This document shows, in pieces, positions 1 to 12,552 of a DNA stretch of 64,000 bases. The notes under the pieces are model-generated. The model did not search any database, was not told where the DNA came from, and worked only from the letters and a program-made list of their open reading frames with translations. The stretch comes from Chalara sp. BL73 (taxonomy: Eukaryota; Ascomycota; Leotiomycetes; Helotiales): contig CAKJVC010000197.1 in assembly GCA_918026815.1 (NCBI GenBank), positions 62,001 to 126,000 of the forward strand, in the 5' to 3' direction. A program made the translations under genes and the position numbers. Position 1 is the stretch's first letter. Every line of letters starts with the position of its first letter.

Positions 1-378
1 TGTATATTTCATCTAGATGCTTTCGAACCTGTTTCTTGAGATGCCTCTCTGAATTGCCTAGGCCTAGATGTATGCTGATCTACGTGTTCTACCTTCGTAC
101 TAGCTTGCTTATTTGAAATCCCTCCAGCCATCAAGCCGTCACCTTTCGCTTTTGGTCGAGCTCCTGATTGATATAGGTTTATCGTAGTGTTCGATCGGCA
201 AAGTACTTATAAGTTCTTGACGGAACATCTTCCCGGGAGGATTGGATGGAAGTCCCCTTTCCTGAACCCTTGTCCTTCGACCCTTCCAACAAAGAGCAAC
301 CTTTATAGTAGGCTGGGCCGTTTCTTTGCCCTTCCCACCCGCTATGACGAGAGGGAGGTCAATTTCCTCTGCTATGTG
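1..378. other. intergenic, left edge
   Basis: I see no convincing gene here. A 73-codon open frame at 187-408 (+) has no recognisable domain and overlaps the 3' end of the neighbouring minus-strand gene. It is probably downstream flank of that gene. Confidence 0.5.
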
Positions 379-2484
379 TTAGCGCCAAATACTACAGTAC
401 CTAGGTAGAGAGTCCATACCATCATAATCATATAGTAAGCTCCTATCGACAAAGCTTGCTTCCATTCCACGAATGGACGAGAAGAACAGCTTAACCCTAC
501 CAATTTCTTTGTCCATGATACCGCCTTCTTCATACACTTCCAGGTGAATCATCTTTGAGTTGCATTCAGCAGAAATGTCAAAGGGTGCTCTCCAGAAAGG
601 ATTCACGCTTCTTTGTGCTACAGCGGTTCTTCCTTCAAACATGCGCCTTGCCCCCCCGTGATTGTTCGGACCATAGTAGACCTAGTTGATCATTTTATCA
701 GGGTTGGAGCTCCAGACCAAGCAGTCGCAGATGATTACTTACGATTTTGACCCATGTTCGCTTCATATTTGGAAGCCCTGTCGCAGAAAGAACAATTAAT
801 TTGATGTTATCCACTTCGTCGCCCACAAGAACTCGTTCGGCAGTTTTCCAGCCATCCAATGCCTTAAGTGCTGCAGACCGGATATATGGTTGCATTCGGT
901 GGATTTGCCTGCAATGGGCAATAGTGTTCTCGACCGTTGTCCATTCGGCAAGTTGTTTTTCAACCCATGCGACTCTGGTACTCAACCGTAGCGATTTCCA
1001 CTCGAGATCGAGCTCTTCGTCGGATCGACTTACATATGTGCGTCCCACATAGATACTGGAGAGTGCGTTCAGGAAACCCATGACATAGGTCAATAATTGA
1101 TAACATGACTTCCGAATCAGTTCGAATTCCTTATGGGGAAATTCGATGTGCGGGTCGATAACAATAGCTGTACTGTATTCGTAGTCCAATATATCTAGGT
1201 CACTGAAATATTGGACGTTTTGTGGATTTTGATCTTGAAGGAGGGCAAAACATGATATCGCAGCAGACATAATCTCTAATGACTTGAATGCCTCACTATT
1301 AACTTCTTCGCCTCCTCTTTGCTTGCGGTCAAATGAGTTCTTCATCAAATGTTTCAGTCTCTCGATCTCAGCGGCGCACCTTGGCATTGTTTCGTAGGCC
1401 ATCACGCTGAAAGACTGGGAATCCATCGTTTTGTTAACATTATCAAGATCTTTGTATTGGCTAGAACAGGCAAGGTCAGTATGTCTCAATATATGAGCCC
1501 TCAAAGGTGGCGACACAGAAGAGGACTCACGGTCGCAATGCCAGAGGCAGCCAGTCCCATGGGCGGGGTCCAACAGGAGGATTTGCCAACGCACTTGTGA
1601 ATCTATGGCTGGCTTCCTGCCTAATCGCATTTTGGATGTATTGAGAGAATTGACTATCTGAAAACTCATCACTCCCTTCTTCGAAGGTGTATGGAGGCGG
1701 ATCTGCTGTGTACAGCGTAGCGGCTATTTCTGTTGATGATTGTGTCAGGATCAGGCTAGTCTGCTCTAGCTCTTGAACTTTTTCCTCAATGGTTCCGCGA
1801 TGTGCTCCAGGAGCATAGTCAGGTGGGTCCTCATTCTCTACCTCATCATTACTGGTGGAACAGTTATCTCGAAGCCAATTGCGTATGAAGAAGAATTCTG
1901 CATCTATACTCCTTTTCTCGAGGCCTAGTCGTATCATTTCAGCCTCCAAGACGATCCAATTGGTCCCGAGGGTCTGTCGCAATTCTTCTGGCTTATCATC
2001 ACGTATCTCATTTAGGACTTCCAATATCCTTGCCTGTGAAGACCTTTCATCTCTTAGTAAAAGCGAACGAAATCATGGAAGGTGTTAAAGACCTTTGTAA
2101 AGTCTCCAGAAAGGAAGTAATCTGGTTGGTTTCCTCCACTATTTGGCTTCGAAGACCAGCAATATCTTCGGGAACTCCAGTACTTAATCGGGACCTTGCC
2201 AAGGCATTTTCCAATTCTTCTAGTAATAGATCACATCCATTCTGACGTTCTCTGAGTGATCGGTTTTCTACCCGCGAAGGCTCGTATGCTCGAAGCTGAT
2301 CAGCGACTAAACCCAAACTACTCAGAAGCGCAAGAATATCATTGCCGGCTGCTTTGAGCGAAGCTGGGCCATTATTAAGAACTCTATAGATCTATTAATA
2401 GTTAGTTCCATTCCTTGAGAAGTGGTGTTGGGAGGTGTTAGTTACACTCCATGCTGATGCTATCAATTCCTCCATTATGTTCAT
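379..2484 (-). CDS. STAND-N-terminal-like protein with C-terminal C2-like domain
   Basis: Five exons are inferred (2484-2446, 2391-2093, 2028-1531, 1460-743, 681-379), giving about 618 residues in one frame. The N-terminal helical part (starting MNIMEELIASAW, then a leucine-rich stretch and LLLEELENAL) resembles the helical N-terminal domain found on many fungal STAND/NLR-like proteins. No NACHT or NB-ARC P-loop is visible. The middle is helical and acidic. The C-terminus reads like a C2 beta-sandwich: IKLIVLSATGLPN, then SVNPFWRAPFDIS, then HLEVYEEG. The intron inside this domain (682-742) joins the two halves in phase, which supports the model. The intron at 2029-2092 has a weak GTCTTT donor and is the least certain. 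The role is unknown; membrane or Ca2+ binding by C2 and a link to fungal self/non-self signalling are inference only. Confidence 0.6.
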
Positions 2485-3951
2485 GGCATGAGCTGGAATA
2501 AACCAGTGTGCTAGTTGACTGATAAATATTTTATCATCTTTGTTTTAGGCTAACATTCTTAAAAGCAACACTTTTGCGTCTAGTGATCAACCATAGCCGA
2601 TATGCTTGGCATAACGAAGCAGCGTTTTTCGAAAGGGCCGTAAACTGGGTCCTAATACTTAGAAAAGACCCGTAGCTACTCAGGGAGGAGCGACGTTTCT
2701 GCCTTGCAAACCTGAAGGTGCTGTGCCTCATTGGTCATGTGACAACATTCGTTCAGGCGTTGCTGTAAAAAGCTAGATTACCTATTTTGGCATACGTCTA
2801 AATAACCCTGTTTAGCCATCTGTAACCAAAGGGTACTGTGAAAAGATCTCGGAGCCAGGCATTGATAGCTATTTACACCGGACTGTCTTGATCACAAGTA
2901 GATAAAAGCCATGTGCATGTCGATCCCAAGATCATTTTGTTAAATAGCAACTGGCATGGTTGATGATCATCACATAACGTTCTTAAAGTAGTATATGATA
3001 CCTAACTTCGAATTTGTAATTCAGAACATAGCCAATGGACGAGTGAAAGGAATTGCTAGCATGGTATGTGTAAGTTTAGATAGTTGGTAAAGAAAAGGAT
3101 CTAAGTCTTTTTAGCGATCACGTGTCTCTAGATCGCGTTCTACGCGATTTCGACTTCTTCTCCTTTTATCTAACACTCCCAGATCCGCAAATTTCACGAT
3201 AACACCAGTACGTGTCATTATACTTCATGAGGCTTTCCAATATCTTGCGAGCGATACCTAAGACTAAGAACAGACCAAAAGCAACGTGGAGCATTGCGCT
3301 AAGCAAGTCTATGCCACACCCCTTGCAAAACTCGAATTCAGGAAGTCGTGAGGAGTACAGGGAGGAAAAGCAACCAAGGCGAGTTTGATTCTGGCATCCT
3401 TGCGTCTGTTTTACGGTTCTTATGTGTTCTTTCTTCACTTGCGCTTCTCTTTTGCCTGCAAACTATTGTCATCCTGTTTTAAGTTGAGATTTCATAATGC
3501 TTCGTTCAATATGGTTGGACAAGTGTTAGTCGCACGTTTTGAGCTTTGAGTTTGTGAGAACTGAAATACGTTTATTTGTTTCTGAGCTGTCGAGCTGTGA
3601 GTTGAAAGTATTTGTCCATAGGAGGCCTGCATAGCTTGATGCATGAACGAGTTGGGACATGATCAAGAAAAGTGAGCCCCAGGTAATGGCCGCAATTTGT
3701 TTCTGAATCGCAAGATACCACCTACGTTCCGCTATATCCTAGATATAGATCAAGCCTATACCCTAAAATTTTGATCTTCTCATCTTCATGCTGGTCTCTA
3801 GGCCACACAAAAAACCTTTGCTGACTAATCTACCAGACGAAGAAGCAGACAATCTCGTTCCTCGTTGTCAAGTCTTTGAGGATTCTGAAGACGCAGACTA
3901 TCTCGGCACCTTAGTATCAAGCCACGGATTAGAACCACAACATCAATCAAC
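2485..3951. other. 1.5 kb intergenic, nothing recognised
   Basis: This lies between the start of the C2-domain gene and the histone-fold gene. Open frames at 2534-2731 (-) and 3166-3438 (-) show no family signature. The sequence is AT-rich with no clear repeat. It probably holds both upstream regions. Confidence 0.4.
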
Positions 3952-4767
3952 ATGCCTTACAATGCCGCTCCCATCCCCCTCGAAAACGAGCCAACAGGAA
4001 CAACTCAATTACCATGTTCGTTCTTTGCCCTCTTCCCCCACCAGCCTGTACTGACCCTGTAGTTGCGCGTGTGAAACGCATCATCAACATCGACCAAGAC
4101 GTAAACACCTGCTCCAACCAAGCTGCCTTCGTTATCACATTAGCCACCGTAAGTCCCAAACCCACGCTCCCAAAACTTGCCAACAGATCTGACACGACCA
4201 CAGGAAATGTTTATACAGTACCTAGCAGAAGCAGGCCACAACGTCGTAAAATCCGAGCGCAAACCCAGGCGAAACATCCAATACCGGGATCTAGGTACTC
4301 CTCTCCTCCCCCGCTCCCTCCTGCTCCCTCCTACCAACGGAACCATCACCCTAAACTAACAACCCCCAGCGGGCGCCGTCTCGCGGCTGGACAACCTCGA
4401 GTTCCTCTCAGACATCATCCCCAAAACGGTGCCATACTCGGAAGTGAAGACCAAGAAGGCGCCCGCTGGGTTGAACCCCGCAAACAGCGACGTGACGGGG
4501 AACGGCGTGGCGGCGGGCGCGGGCGCGAGCTCGGAGGGCACGCAGACGACGCTAGATGGCGCGCGGCCGGCTGCGGCGCTGAACGGGTCGGGCGCCGCGA
4601 ATGGGGCCACCGGAGGGGTGAATGGTGGCACGAAGGTGGATGCGCTGGACGAGGATGAGGATCCTAATAGCCAGCTGACCAGGGAGATGCAGATGAGAGG
4701 TGGGAGGAGTAGTATTGGGTCTACGGGGGGGACGGTTAATGGGAAGGAGGATGTGGAGATGAGCTGA
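3952..4767 (+). CDS. Histone-fold protein, Dpb3/Dls1 (CHRAC/Pol epsilon small subunit) type
   Basis: Four exons (3952-4015, 4063-4148, 4204-4294, 4370-4767) give about 212 residues. The core from RVKRIINIDQDV through FIQYLAEAG to DNLEFLSDIIPKTVPY is the CBF/NF-Y/H2A-like histone fold of DNA polymerase epsilon subunit C and of the chromatin-accessibility complex. These proteins pair with a second small histone-fold partner and bind double-stranded DNA at replication forks or in ISWI remodellers. The tail after residue ~115 is Ala/Gly/Asp-rich and low complexity, and its DNA (4370-4760) is clearly more GC-rich than the surroundings. All three introns are in phase. The donor GTTCGT of intron 1 is unusual but gives the conserved FARVKRI junction. 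Which complex it serves cannot be decided from sequence. Confidence 0.85.
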
Positions 4768-5068
4768 GAGTTTAAGGAAGGGTCTAAAGCGTCCTGGGTG
4801 TAGGTTTGAGAGTTGTGAAAAAGGTAGGGGGTTATGGACGTTATTATGAAGTAGCATAGGTGATATGCCGTATTTGCACTATAGGAAAAGACAGAGCTTC
4901 GACATCCAATAAATAGGTCGATTCATCTTGGTTCATTTGGTTATTTTTGGACATTATATCCCATGGCTCTATCCACATCGGGCCGATGCAAAAGAAACGC
5001 CAGACTTTTTCTTGCAAATCCCTTGAAAAAACGCCGTTTTATGTCTCGTTTCGTAGAATACACCCAAA
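4768..5068. other. 3' flanks of convergent genes
   Basis: About 300 bases lie between the stop of the histone-fold gene and the stop of the U2A' gene. The stretch is AT-rich and shows no gene. It should carry both polyadenylation regions. Confidence 0.5.
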
Positions 5069-6123
5069 CTACTCTTCCATGGCATCTACGTCCTGCACAC
5101 CGGCCGGGACTCTTCCCTCATTGAGTTCCTTTTCCAACTTGATGATCTCTTCTAACGTTTTCGCCTTCTTGATCATCTCCTCGACCTTCTTGCGCTCCTT
5201 GTCAGTCAGCTTGACGCGGTAATTCTTTGTTGACGGTGCCGCGCTGCCGTTTGCGGATGGAGCCTCGAAGGTCCGGGACTTGATGCCCATGATCTAATGC
5301 TCATTAGTTTCGGCTCTCTTCGTAAGAGGAAAGATCAGGGGGATGAGGAACGAACCTTTTGAGCTAATGCCGTAGGCTCGGCTTGCGTGCCAAATAACTC
5401 CTCCGCCTTCTTCCGCTCCACGTCCTTAACCTTCACGAAGTCCAGAAATCGCACGGAGGGGCACCGCCATAAGATCCAGTATCTGTAGTTCTGCTTCCCT
5501 GTCAGCATTTATGCATCTCTCGAATGCCATGGAGTCAACATACGTCTTTCCTCGTAACAGGGTTCTCCAACAGGGATAAATGGGTGAGGAATTTGAAGCC
5601 AGATAAAGGATCCAGATCCGCCAGCTCAGCGAAGTTGTTCGCGGTGAGAACGAGGGTTGTGAGGTAAGGGATCGCGTTCACGATAGTGGGTTGGATGCTC
5701 GAGACCCTGTTGCGCGCGAGCAGGAGGGTGCGTATCCGCGGGGAGAGAGGGAAGTTGCCCAAGGTCTGGATGTCGTTGTCCGTGAAATCGATTGCGTCGT
5801 GTGGCTATTTTTTTCCCCTCCCAATCAGCACATATATCCCACTCAGTCACATCCCAGCCCCTCCTCCATCCATGAATTGTAGAACTGAGGAGGAAAGGTA
5901 GTAGAGCGAAGAAAAACGACTTACCCCCGCCACACCAAGGTTCTCAATGGCCGGTATTTTATGTCCTGTATTTCCACAAGGAATTGATATCAACTCAGCT
6001 CGCCTCAAAGTGTAGTATCATGCTCTTTTCAGAAACCAACGCACCTCGAAGATCTAGCTCTCGCTCCTTGAGAGGATTGAGGTACGAGAGGGAATTTTGG
6101 ATCAACTCTGCGGTGAGCCGCAT
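5069..6123 (-). CDS. LEA1: U2 snRNP protein A' (Lea1 type, leucine-rich repeat)
   Basis: Five exons (6123-6045, 5965-5925, 5804-5544, 5493-5356, 5293-5069) give about 247 residues. The start MRLTAELI, then ERELDLRGHKIPAIENLG, then DAIDFTDNDIQ, then successive LRRs (LLLARNRV, LVLTANNF, HLSLLENPVTRK) and the LRR cap YRYWILWRCPSVRFLDF, is the U2A' pattern. The protein dimerises with the RRM protein U2B'' and binds U2 snRNA stem-loop IV in the nucleus during branch-site recognition. The C-terminal tail after AQK is Lys/Glu-rich and helical, usual for fungal members. The exon 3/4 junction (acceptor at 5494) leaves one or two extra residues relative to the usual TRKEHYRYW and could be off by a few bases. 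Confidence 0.9.
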
Positions 6124-6511
6124 CTTGTTGAGTTACCTAGCGATTGATTCGAATAGATGTGGAATATATTTTTCGTTCGATATGGATATGGGGAGTGTAA
6201 AGCGTGAGAGAAATTATGCGATGCGTGGATAGGTCGTCAGGTTGGGGGAGTACTATGATCAACAAGGCTGAAGGCTGAAGATTTTGAAGATGTTCGACCT
6301 CGCGCTATTCCCAGTTAGGGAATTTATCACCAACTTCACGAGTTTCAACTTCAACTAGTGGAGATTATGATGTGATTATACATTTCTTGTCCATACATTC
6401 TTTATTAGAACATCCATCTACCGTACAATGCTCCATTGATATATGTATATGCTTCCCTGGCGCCGTATTCGCCTCTGAATATGGTATACCTCGTCGAACT
6501 ACTACATAATT
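6124..6511. other. U2A' upstream region / VPS15 3' flank
   Basis: This separates two tandem minus-strand genes, and no further gene is seen. It should contain the U2A' promoter and the 3' end of VPS15. Confidence 0.5.
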
Positions 6512-9500
6512 CTATTGGAAAACAAACACAACACCCGACCGATCCACTGAGACTACCATTCCATACGGAGATTCTAATAATGCAATATCAAGGACAGAGT
6601 CAAGATGTGATTTCAGCAGCGTTTGTTGCTGTAGAGATATGACGGTAGATCTTGGTGGTCTACCAGATGCCTTTTTTGCAGCCCTTGAGGCACCGCCAGT
6701 CTTGGGATCTGTCTCTGGGTCTGGTCGGGGTAGTCGTTCGACGTTTAGTGATAAAGATGCGGTAGGAATGGTGGAAGTATAATTTGGCTTCGGCTCATCC
6801 GCTTCGAGACCACTAACCACCATCGATTGATCAACATGGGCTAGGTCCCAGAAGCGAATCTTCTTGTCAGAGCCGCCGGTCAGTATGAAGCCATACTTCG
6901 AGCTCCGTGGATCGTCAAATGTGTCTGATCCTACTACCATCGCGCGAACTCCACGATCAGCATTGCTAGATCCTGTAGGCTCAATCGCAGTAGCAAATCG
7001 ACCAAGCATTCCCTCTGGACGATCTTCGTCCACTGGCCAAGGATCATAAACTTTTTGCTTATGTTTACTCCCATCCGCACGATATACTTCTCGGCATTGG
7101 GTCTTTTGAATATCCCAAGTCGTGACTTCGCCCTGCCCGCTACCGCCAGCAACGCATACCCAATTACCGCGACCTTTAGTAGGATGAATCTGGAGCCTGT
7201 AAATAGACGTCGCTCCTGGCACACCCCATGCTTTTAACCGAACTTTGAAGCGAAGATCCCAAAGGTCCAGTACGCCATGTGAGGTTCCAAGCAACAACCA
7301 ATTCCTCTTATTATCAACACAGAAGCATGTTGGTGTCCCGTGGTGTATCGGGTTTTCTAAGGTATATAGAAGTGTCATCTGCCGCAAATCAATAGCTAAA
7401 ATTCGTGAGCGATTTGTTGCAATGAGCAGAATCGAATTGGTCTCAGCTTTGAAGTGTTCCGACCAGATAGCGAACTCATCCTTTGGTAAATGATATTCGC
7501 GCAGAAGTCTTGCTTTTCCATACTTAACAATACCACCGCCTTGAGTACAGTCAACTCTGACCACATTGATACTTCCATCACTTGCACAACTGACGAAGGA
7601 ATGCGTCTGCTCGACAAAGCATAGCGCGCTTATTTTTGCTCCGTCTGCATGCTTGTGGGTCTGTCGAGATCGGTGCGTAATGTTTCTCTCCAGCCTTCCG
7701 GTGTCCCATATTTTCACACAACCATCATCGCCACCAGTGAGAAAGAAAACGTGATCTGGAGCAACGGAGATATGTTTTATCGGCTCCGTATGTTCCGAAA
7801 ACGTGGCTACGAGAGCGCCTTGGGGTCTCCAGGGGCGATCAGTGGGCTGGCCATCACTTCTACCAATTGCTTTGCGTCGGCTTGAAGGAGCAATCATAGG
7901 CCCAAATTCGGCAATGTCACTTGGATAATTGTCAACGTACATCGCGTCCAACATCTTCAATATGCTAGGGTCATTGCCTTCATAAGAATGCGCAGCCCGA
8001 TAGCGGATCTTATCGTCAGCGAACTCTGGTTTTTTCTTCGCCAAGGTGAGAGGTGAAGCATTTCCAGTCCTGTGAGAGAATGGGCCCTCAACCTTGCCGA
8101 AGGCACTTGTTGTAGTCATCCCCGTTTCAGGGCCTGACTTCATCACGTCCTTGCGATTTATGAGGTTCATGGCACTTGATTTAGGGCGTATAGCACGATT
8201 GTTATCTCGTGAATCGATACTGGAGGCAGTATCCGGCATTGAGCTACCATCATCTTCAGTGGCTTTGCCATTGTCTTTCGTTAGTAAATGACGTAAAGAC
8301 GAACGACGCCGAGCTTCTGTCTCTAAAGACTCAGTATCCCGTGGGGATGGTGAGAAGCTACGAGGTGATGGTGCAGGAGAGCCAAAACCTTGGCCATTTG
8401 ATAGTAATCCTCCATTACTACTCGTTCTAGCTTTATGGCTATGGAGCGCAGATCTCCGTCGTTTAGAAATCGAGTCGTCTATAGTCATTGAAGCATCAAG
8501 CAATGCCTCTGCAATCGTATGGGGGGCTCTCCCGTCGTCGTCGGCGATGCCGTCATTTCGAAATGTGTCTTCTATGATTTTGGTGTCATCAAACATGACT
8601 GTCTGGAGAGATATCTTGTGTTCGCGCAGATTGATGATTTTGGTGTAGTCTACTGAAGGCTTCTCGGCCGATTCCCTTGTCTTGGAAGGCGCTAGACGCC
8701 ATATGTATTCTCTAAGGCCAAGTAGCTTAAAGTCATCCTCTGGGGTAAGCCCCATATTCCGAAGTTTTCCTACCCACTGTTCATCCTCATCATTCTTGGC
8801 TATTCGCTGTAGAGCATGTGGCCCATAATATTTGTTAGATATTGTAGGTATTATACCATTTGCATTCAAGGAGAACGTCCTCAGCTGGTGAATATTCTTC
8901 CAGAAAATGCCTCTATCTACTTTGGTTGCCCACGTCATTGACATATCGAGAAGTGGCCGAGACAAAGGCTTTTTCAGGTTATCAAGGATGGCCAACTCAG
9001 AGAACTCCTTAAGAGATACCTTGAGAAACGGCTTGACAAGCGGCAAGACTATGCAGTGTATATCTGCTATAGACAGGAACATCGTTGATGTAGAGAGAAA
9101 CATTGTCGCCGATTCTCGAATCCAGACGTTAGGATGCATTGTAAAGCGGCCAACGACCTCAACAAGCTCCCAAACTGTCGATCTCTGAAAAAGCCCCAAT
9201 TCCGCCATACTACCAAGAGAATAGAGGACTTTGTGAACAACGAACTCCTCTGGATCCGTCAATGCCTGAACCATCAAGGGAAGAATAAATTCCTCAAGAC
9301 TAGTCCCACCCAGAAAGGTGGCTACACCAACAATGGTTTCAAAGAATGCGCACTTGAGCATCCAGTCTCGGTCGTTCAAATACGTATTCAGGTGACTTAG
9401 GATAATATCATTCGACTCCGCTGTACCAAAAAACATGCATAATTCAGGCACTGATCCTAGGAATGCCCTCTTCACAGCAGAGCTGTCGTCAGTAATCAGT

Positions 9501-11258
9501 GCTTTGGTATGAGTTCCAATAACTTCGATAAGTTCTGCACGAGACTTGTCGAAAAGGCCTTGAAGTGCGGCATCCACATTAGCACCATCCTCTACTTCAG
9601 GATCCGCGGTTGGGAGGGATCCGTCAGCTCTAAGAGTAGCTACCATGTCAAGGAATCGTGCAGCCGATGAGGCAAGGCTGCCTAGACAGGCTGCATAAGT
9701 TGCCCGTACCAGAGACCTGGGCTCTGAAGGAGATCCCGGAAGAAACGTCTGCACGCGAGGAAGGATGTATTCTTGGAAGACGTGGGCATTCACAGGTGAG
9801 ACCACACTGACCAAAGCCATTAGCTGGGTCAATGTACGGATGGCTGCAACTTTGACGATGTCAGACTTGTCATTGAGTAAAGTCATCAGGTATGGGAGAA
9901 TTCGGTCAAGCTTTGCCTCGTCCGTTAGTCGTTCAGCGAATGCTAAGAGTAAATCACAAGCTCGAATTCTAGATGTTGCTCGTGCAGTGTTGCGAATCGA
10001 GGATGCGACGAGGGCCAGAAATATTAAAGTACCATCATCTGTTGGTTTTTTACCTGGTACGGCGGCTAGGTGTTCATTATTGGGGATATTAAGTTGTACA
10101 GGGAGGACATCCAAACCAAATCCACCATGGATTGCTTTCCTAGATGTCTTCTTCTCATCTTCGTAACCGAGAAAGTAAGATATCTTGTCGAAATCATAGA
10201 ACACACGGTCTATTCGTTCATCTGGTTCACCGAGATTGGCCGTAGCACCCGATATAGGCGATCTCCCAGATGATGGGTCTGTAACTAGTCCCATGTATTG
10301 ATGCAAAAAGCTGTAAAAGTAGTCTGGGAATACTTTCTTTCTCCAAAAGTTAAGATACTCTTCAGCGGAATATCTGGACTCCGGATCTAATTGTATCATA
10401 TGGGCCACCATTTCTCGGACTTCCTTATCTGCTATGCGATCGAGGTGAGTTATTACGGGATCATATTCTCCTCTTCGATACATATACAGTTGGCTCAGCG
10501 TGAAAATTGGTGCTTCAAGAAAAAGTTCGGCTATGACACACCCTGCACTGAATACATCCATGGCCCATGTTATTTGCGCCTTTGGGTCTAGTGTTTCTCC
10601 TGCTGCTAGAAATCGCTCTGGTGCAAGGTAACAAGTACGTCTTCCAGCAGTGTCGAAAAAGTATGAGAAATCGGCAGGATTATCCTCTGGCAACTGCGTG
10701 GGCTTGAATGAGGCAGAGAAGTCCGAGAGATATAGCCAGTTCCATGAGGTAACCAACGTATTTTCCGTCTTAATATCTCCATGAAATACGTCTCGCGCAT
10801 GGCAATCCCTGACACCGCACAGAAGCTGGAAAGCAAGCCATTTCTTCTCAATATCCTCTAGAAAGGGCCTGGTGCTCAGGCGATCGTAGAGTGAGCTGTA
10901 GAGCCATTGCCGAACAAGATATCCGTTCGTCTCCGTCTCGATTATACGTTGATATGCGAGCGCATTTGGCACATCGGCAAGGAGCCTCCGTTCCCCTACA
11001 GCTTTATATGAGCATTCTACCTAGAAGATATTACAGCCGTTACATACTTATAATTTTCCTCTGGTATTTACTTAATTGCATTTCGTATGGCTTTACCATA
11101 ACCTTGACCAGAACTACTCCATCCTGGTGTCTTGCGCGGATGCTTTTCATGAAGCGCGCGGTTCCCATAGATCTTTCATAGACCAGGTCTGCAAGCTGTG
11201 GCACATCGATGCCTGCGGAGCCCGCAGAGAGCGTGGTGAGGGAGAGGCCTTGTCCCAT
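6512..11258 (-). CDS. VPS15: VPS15, PI3-kinase regulatory protein kinase
   Basis: Two exons (11258-11048 and 10995-6512, intron 52 nt) give about 1564 residues, the usual fungal length. The N-terminus MGQGLSL is an N-myristoylation signal. The kinase domain (about residues 20-320) has the Vps15-type catalytic loop HGDIKTEN and a DFS in place of DFG, then YLAPERF. Next come HEAT repeats (about 330-700), a disordered Ser/Arg-rich linker, and C-terminal WD40 repeats (from about 1100; FLTGGDDGCVKIWD, LLLGTSHGVLDLWDL, ILTGGSDKKIRFWDL). Vps15 anchors and activates the class III PI3-kinase Vps34 at endosomal and autophagosomal membranes. The intron joins KYQRKII to RERRLLADVPNAL in phase 1, restoring the conserved lobe. 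Identification is secure. Confidence 0.97.
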
Positions 11259-11967
11259 AGTTGAGATGAGCTTGGTGTCATCTGGGAGAAGTCATCGAAC
11301 GGGGTGTATTGTAGCTTGGGACAGTTCTGGCCGCCCTCAAGCTGCTAGGTACGATTAGGGTGCCGAATTTCCTCTGGACAGCCGTGATCTTACTCAACTG
11401 ACGAATAGCCTGTTCCTGGTGATGTTTGTCTCATCAACTACGAGGCAAACAGTTGCCATGTGTGGCTCAAAATCTGTGGCGCAGGCGTGGGGTGATAAGA
11501 CGCAGCAAACTTAGAAGGGTAAGATATAGTGCGGAGATATGATTATAGTTCAAATAACTGGTACGATACAGCTGTTAATGATTTCTTGTGAGCATTGTTT
11601 TACCTTTCTGTTTGCTATTTCCTGGAGATGGAGACAAAATGTCACTTCTTCATGACTTCACGCTCGGACGAGGCTGAAGCCTTGCATCCAAATATTATTT
11701 TTTGGGTTTCGAGCACAAAGGTCCTAGACATGTTGAACCACCATATTATTTCCGAGTCACAAAAAAAAACGTACTACCGTTAAGAGTAGACTAAAATGAG
11801 GCAGATCACGAATCTCGAGGCTTCCGCCATATAGCTCTGGAGCTCAGAAAATATTTACGCCAGCATCACTAAGCTATTGCAAAAGAACGGGTTCTTCAAT
11901 GTTTTCTTTTTTTATGCTCCAGTACTTCATTACATTCTCAACAGCTGAATATACTATTTACCGTCAT
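11259..11967. other. VPS15 upstream region, no gene seen
   Basis: About 700 bases lie between VPS15 and the small hydrophilic protein gene. A 62-codon open frame at 11595-11783 (+) has no support. It probably carries the VPS15 promoter and the 3' UTR of the next minus-strand gene. Confidence 0.45.
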
Positions 11968-12552
11968 TTACGCCTTTCCCCTTTGTTTTAGTTCTGCTTG
12001 CTCCTCAGCTTGGAGTTCGGCATCAATCTTAGCACCCTATATAGCACTGATTAGCGAGGTTTCTTCCTAGGATATTGTTTCTATGCGTCTTGAAAGATCT
12101 CGATGAGGAGAAAAGTATCTCTAGCAAAGAGAGTAGCTTTCTTAAACACCACTTACTTTGCTTGGTTCGTTTCCATGTAGCTTGGCCTGTTACTTTGTTA
12201 TTAGCAGTGTTTAAACCACTAGAATGGTACGGGAGGCTAACAGGCAGTGTCGGGTCTTGCTTAAATGCCTTGGTCTCCTCACTCTCCTCCTCTTCCTCTC
12301 CTTGACGCTGGGAGCTGTTAACCCAATTCTTGATGCTGTATACTGCCTTTATCCCACCTTTTCCTCTCTCGCAAGCTTGTTGGCAATGGTTCTTGAATCC
12401 TTGGAGTCATTGGCTAAATGACTGTGCTCCTTTCCTTCATGAAAGCGGTTCTCCTTCTTCGCCCCATCGATATCGGCCTGCTTAACATTTCTTTGGTCCC
12501 CAGCCTCGTACACATTTGAGTTTCCAACGTTTGAGGTTCCACTGCCACTCAT
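11968..12552 (-). CDS. Small hydrophilic conserved fungal protein, unknown function
   Basis: Four short exons (12552-12358, 12307-12242, 12186-12157, 12036-11968) join in frame to about 119 residues. The order MSGSGTSNVGNSNVYEAGDQRN, SRTIANKLA, KLHGNEPSKGAKIDAELQAEEQAEL, KQRGKA matches a small, charged, Cys-free protein I recall from many ascomycetes, annotated only as hypothetical. There is no signal peptide and no membrane segment; the chain is highly polar and likely disordered. The last three junctions are well supported because the conserved NEPSKGAKID block is restored only after splicing. Intron 1 uses an unusual GTGGGA donor. No function is proposed. Confidence 0.75.
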
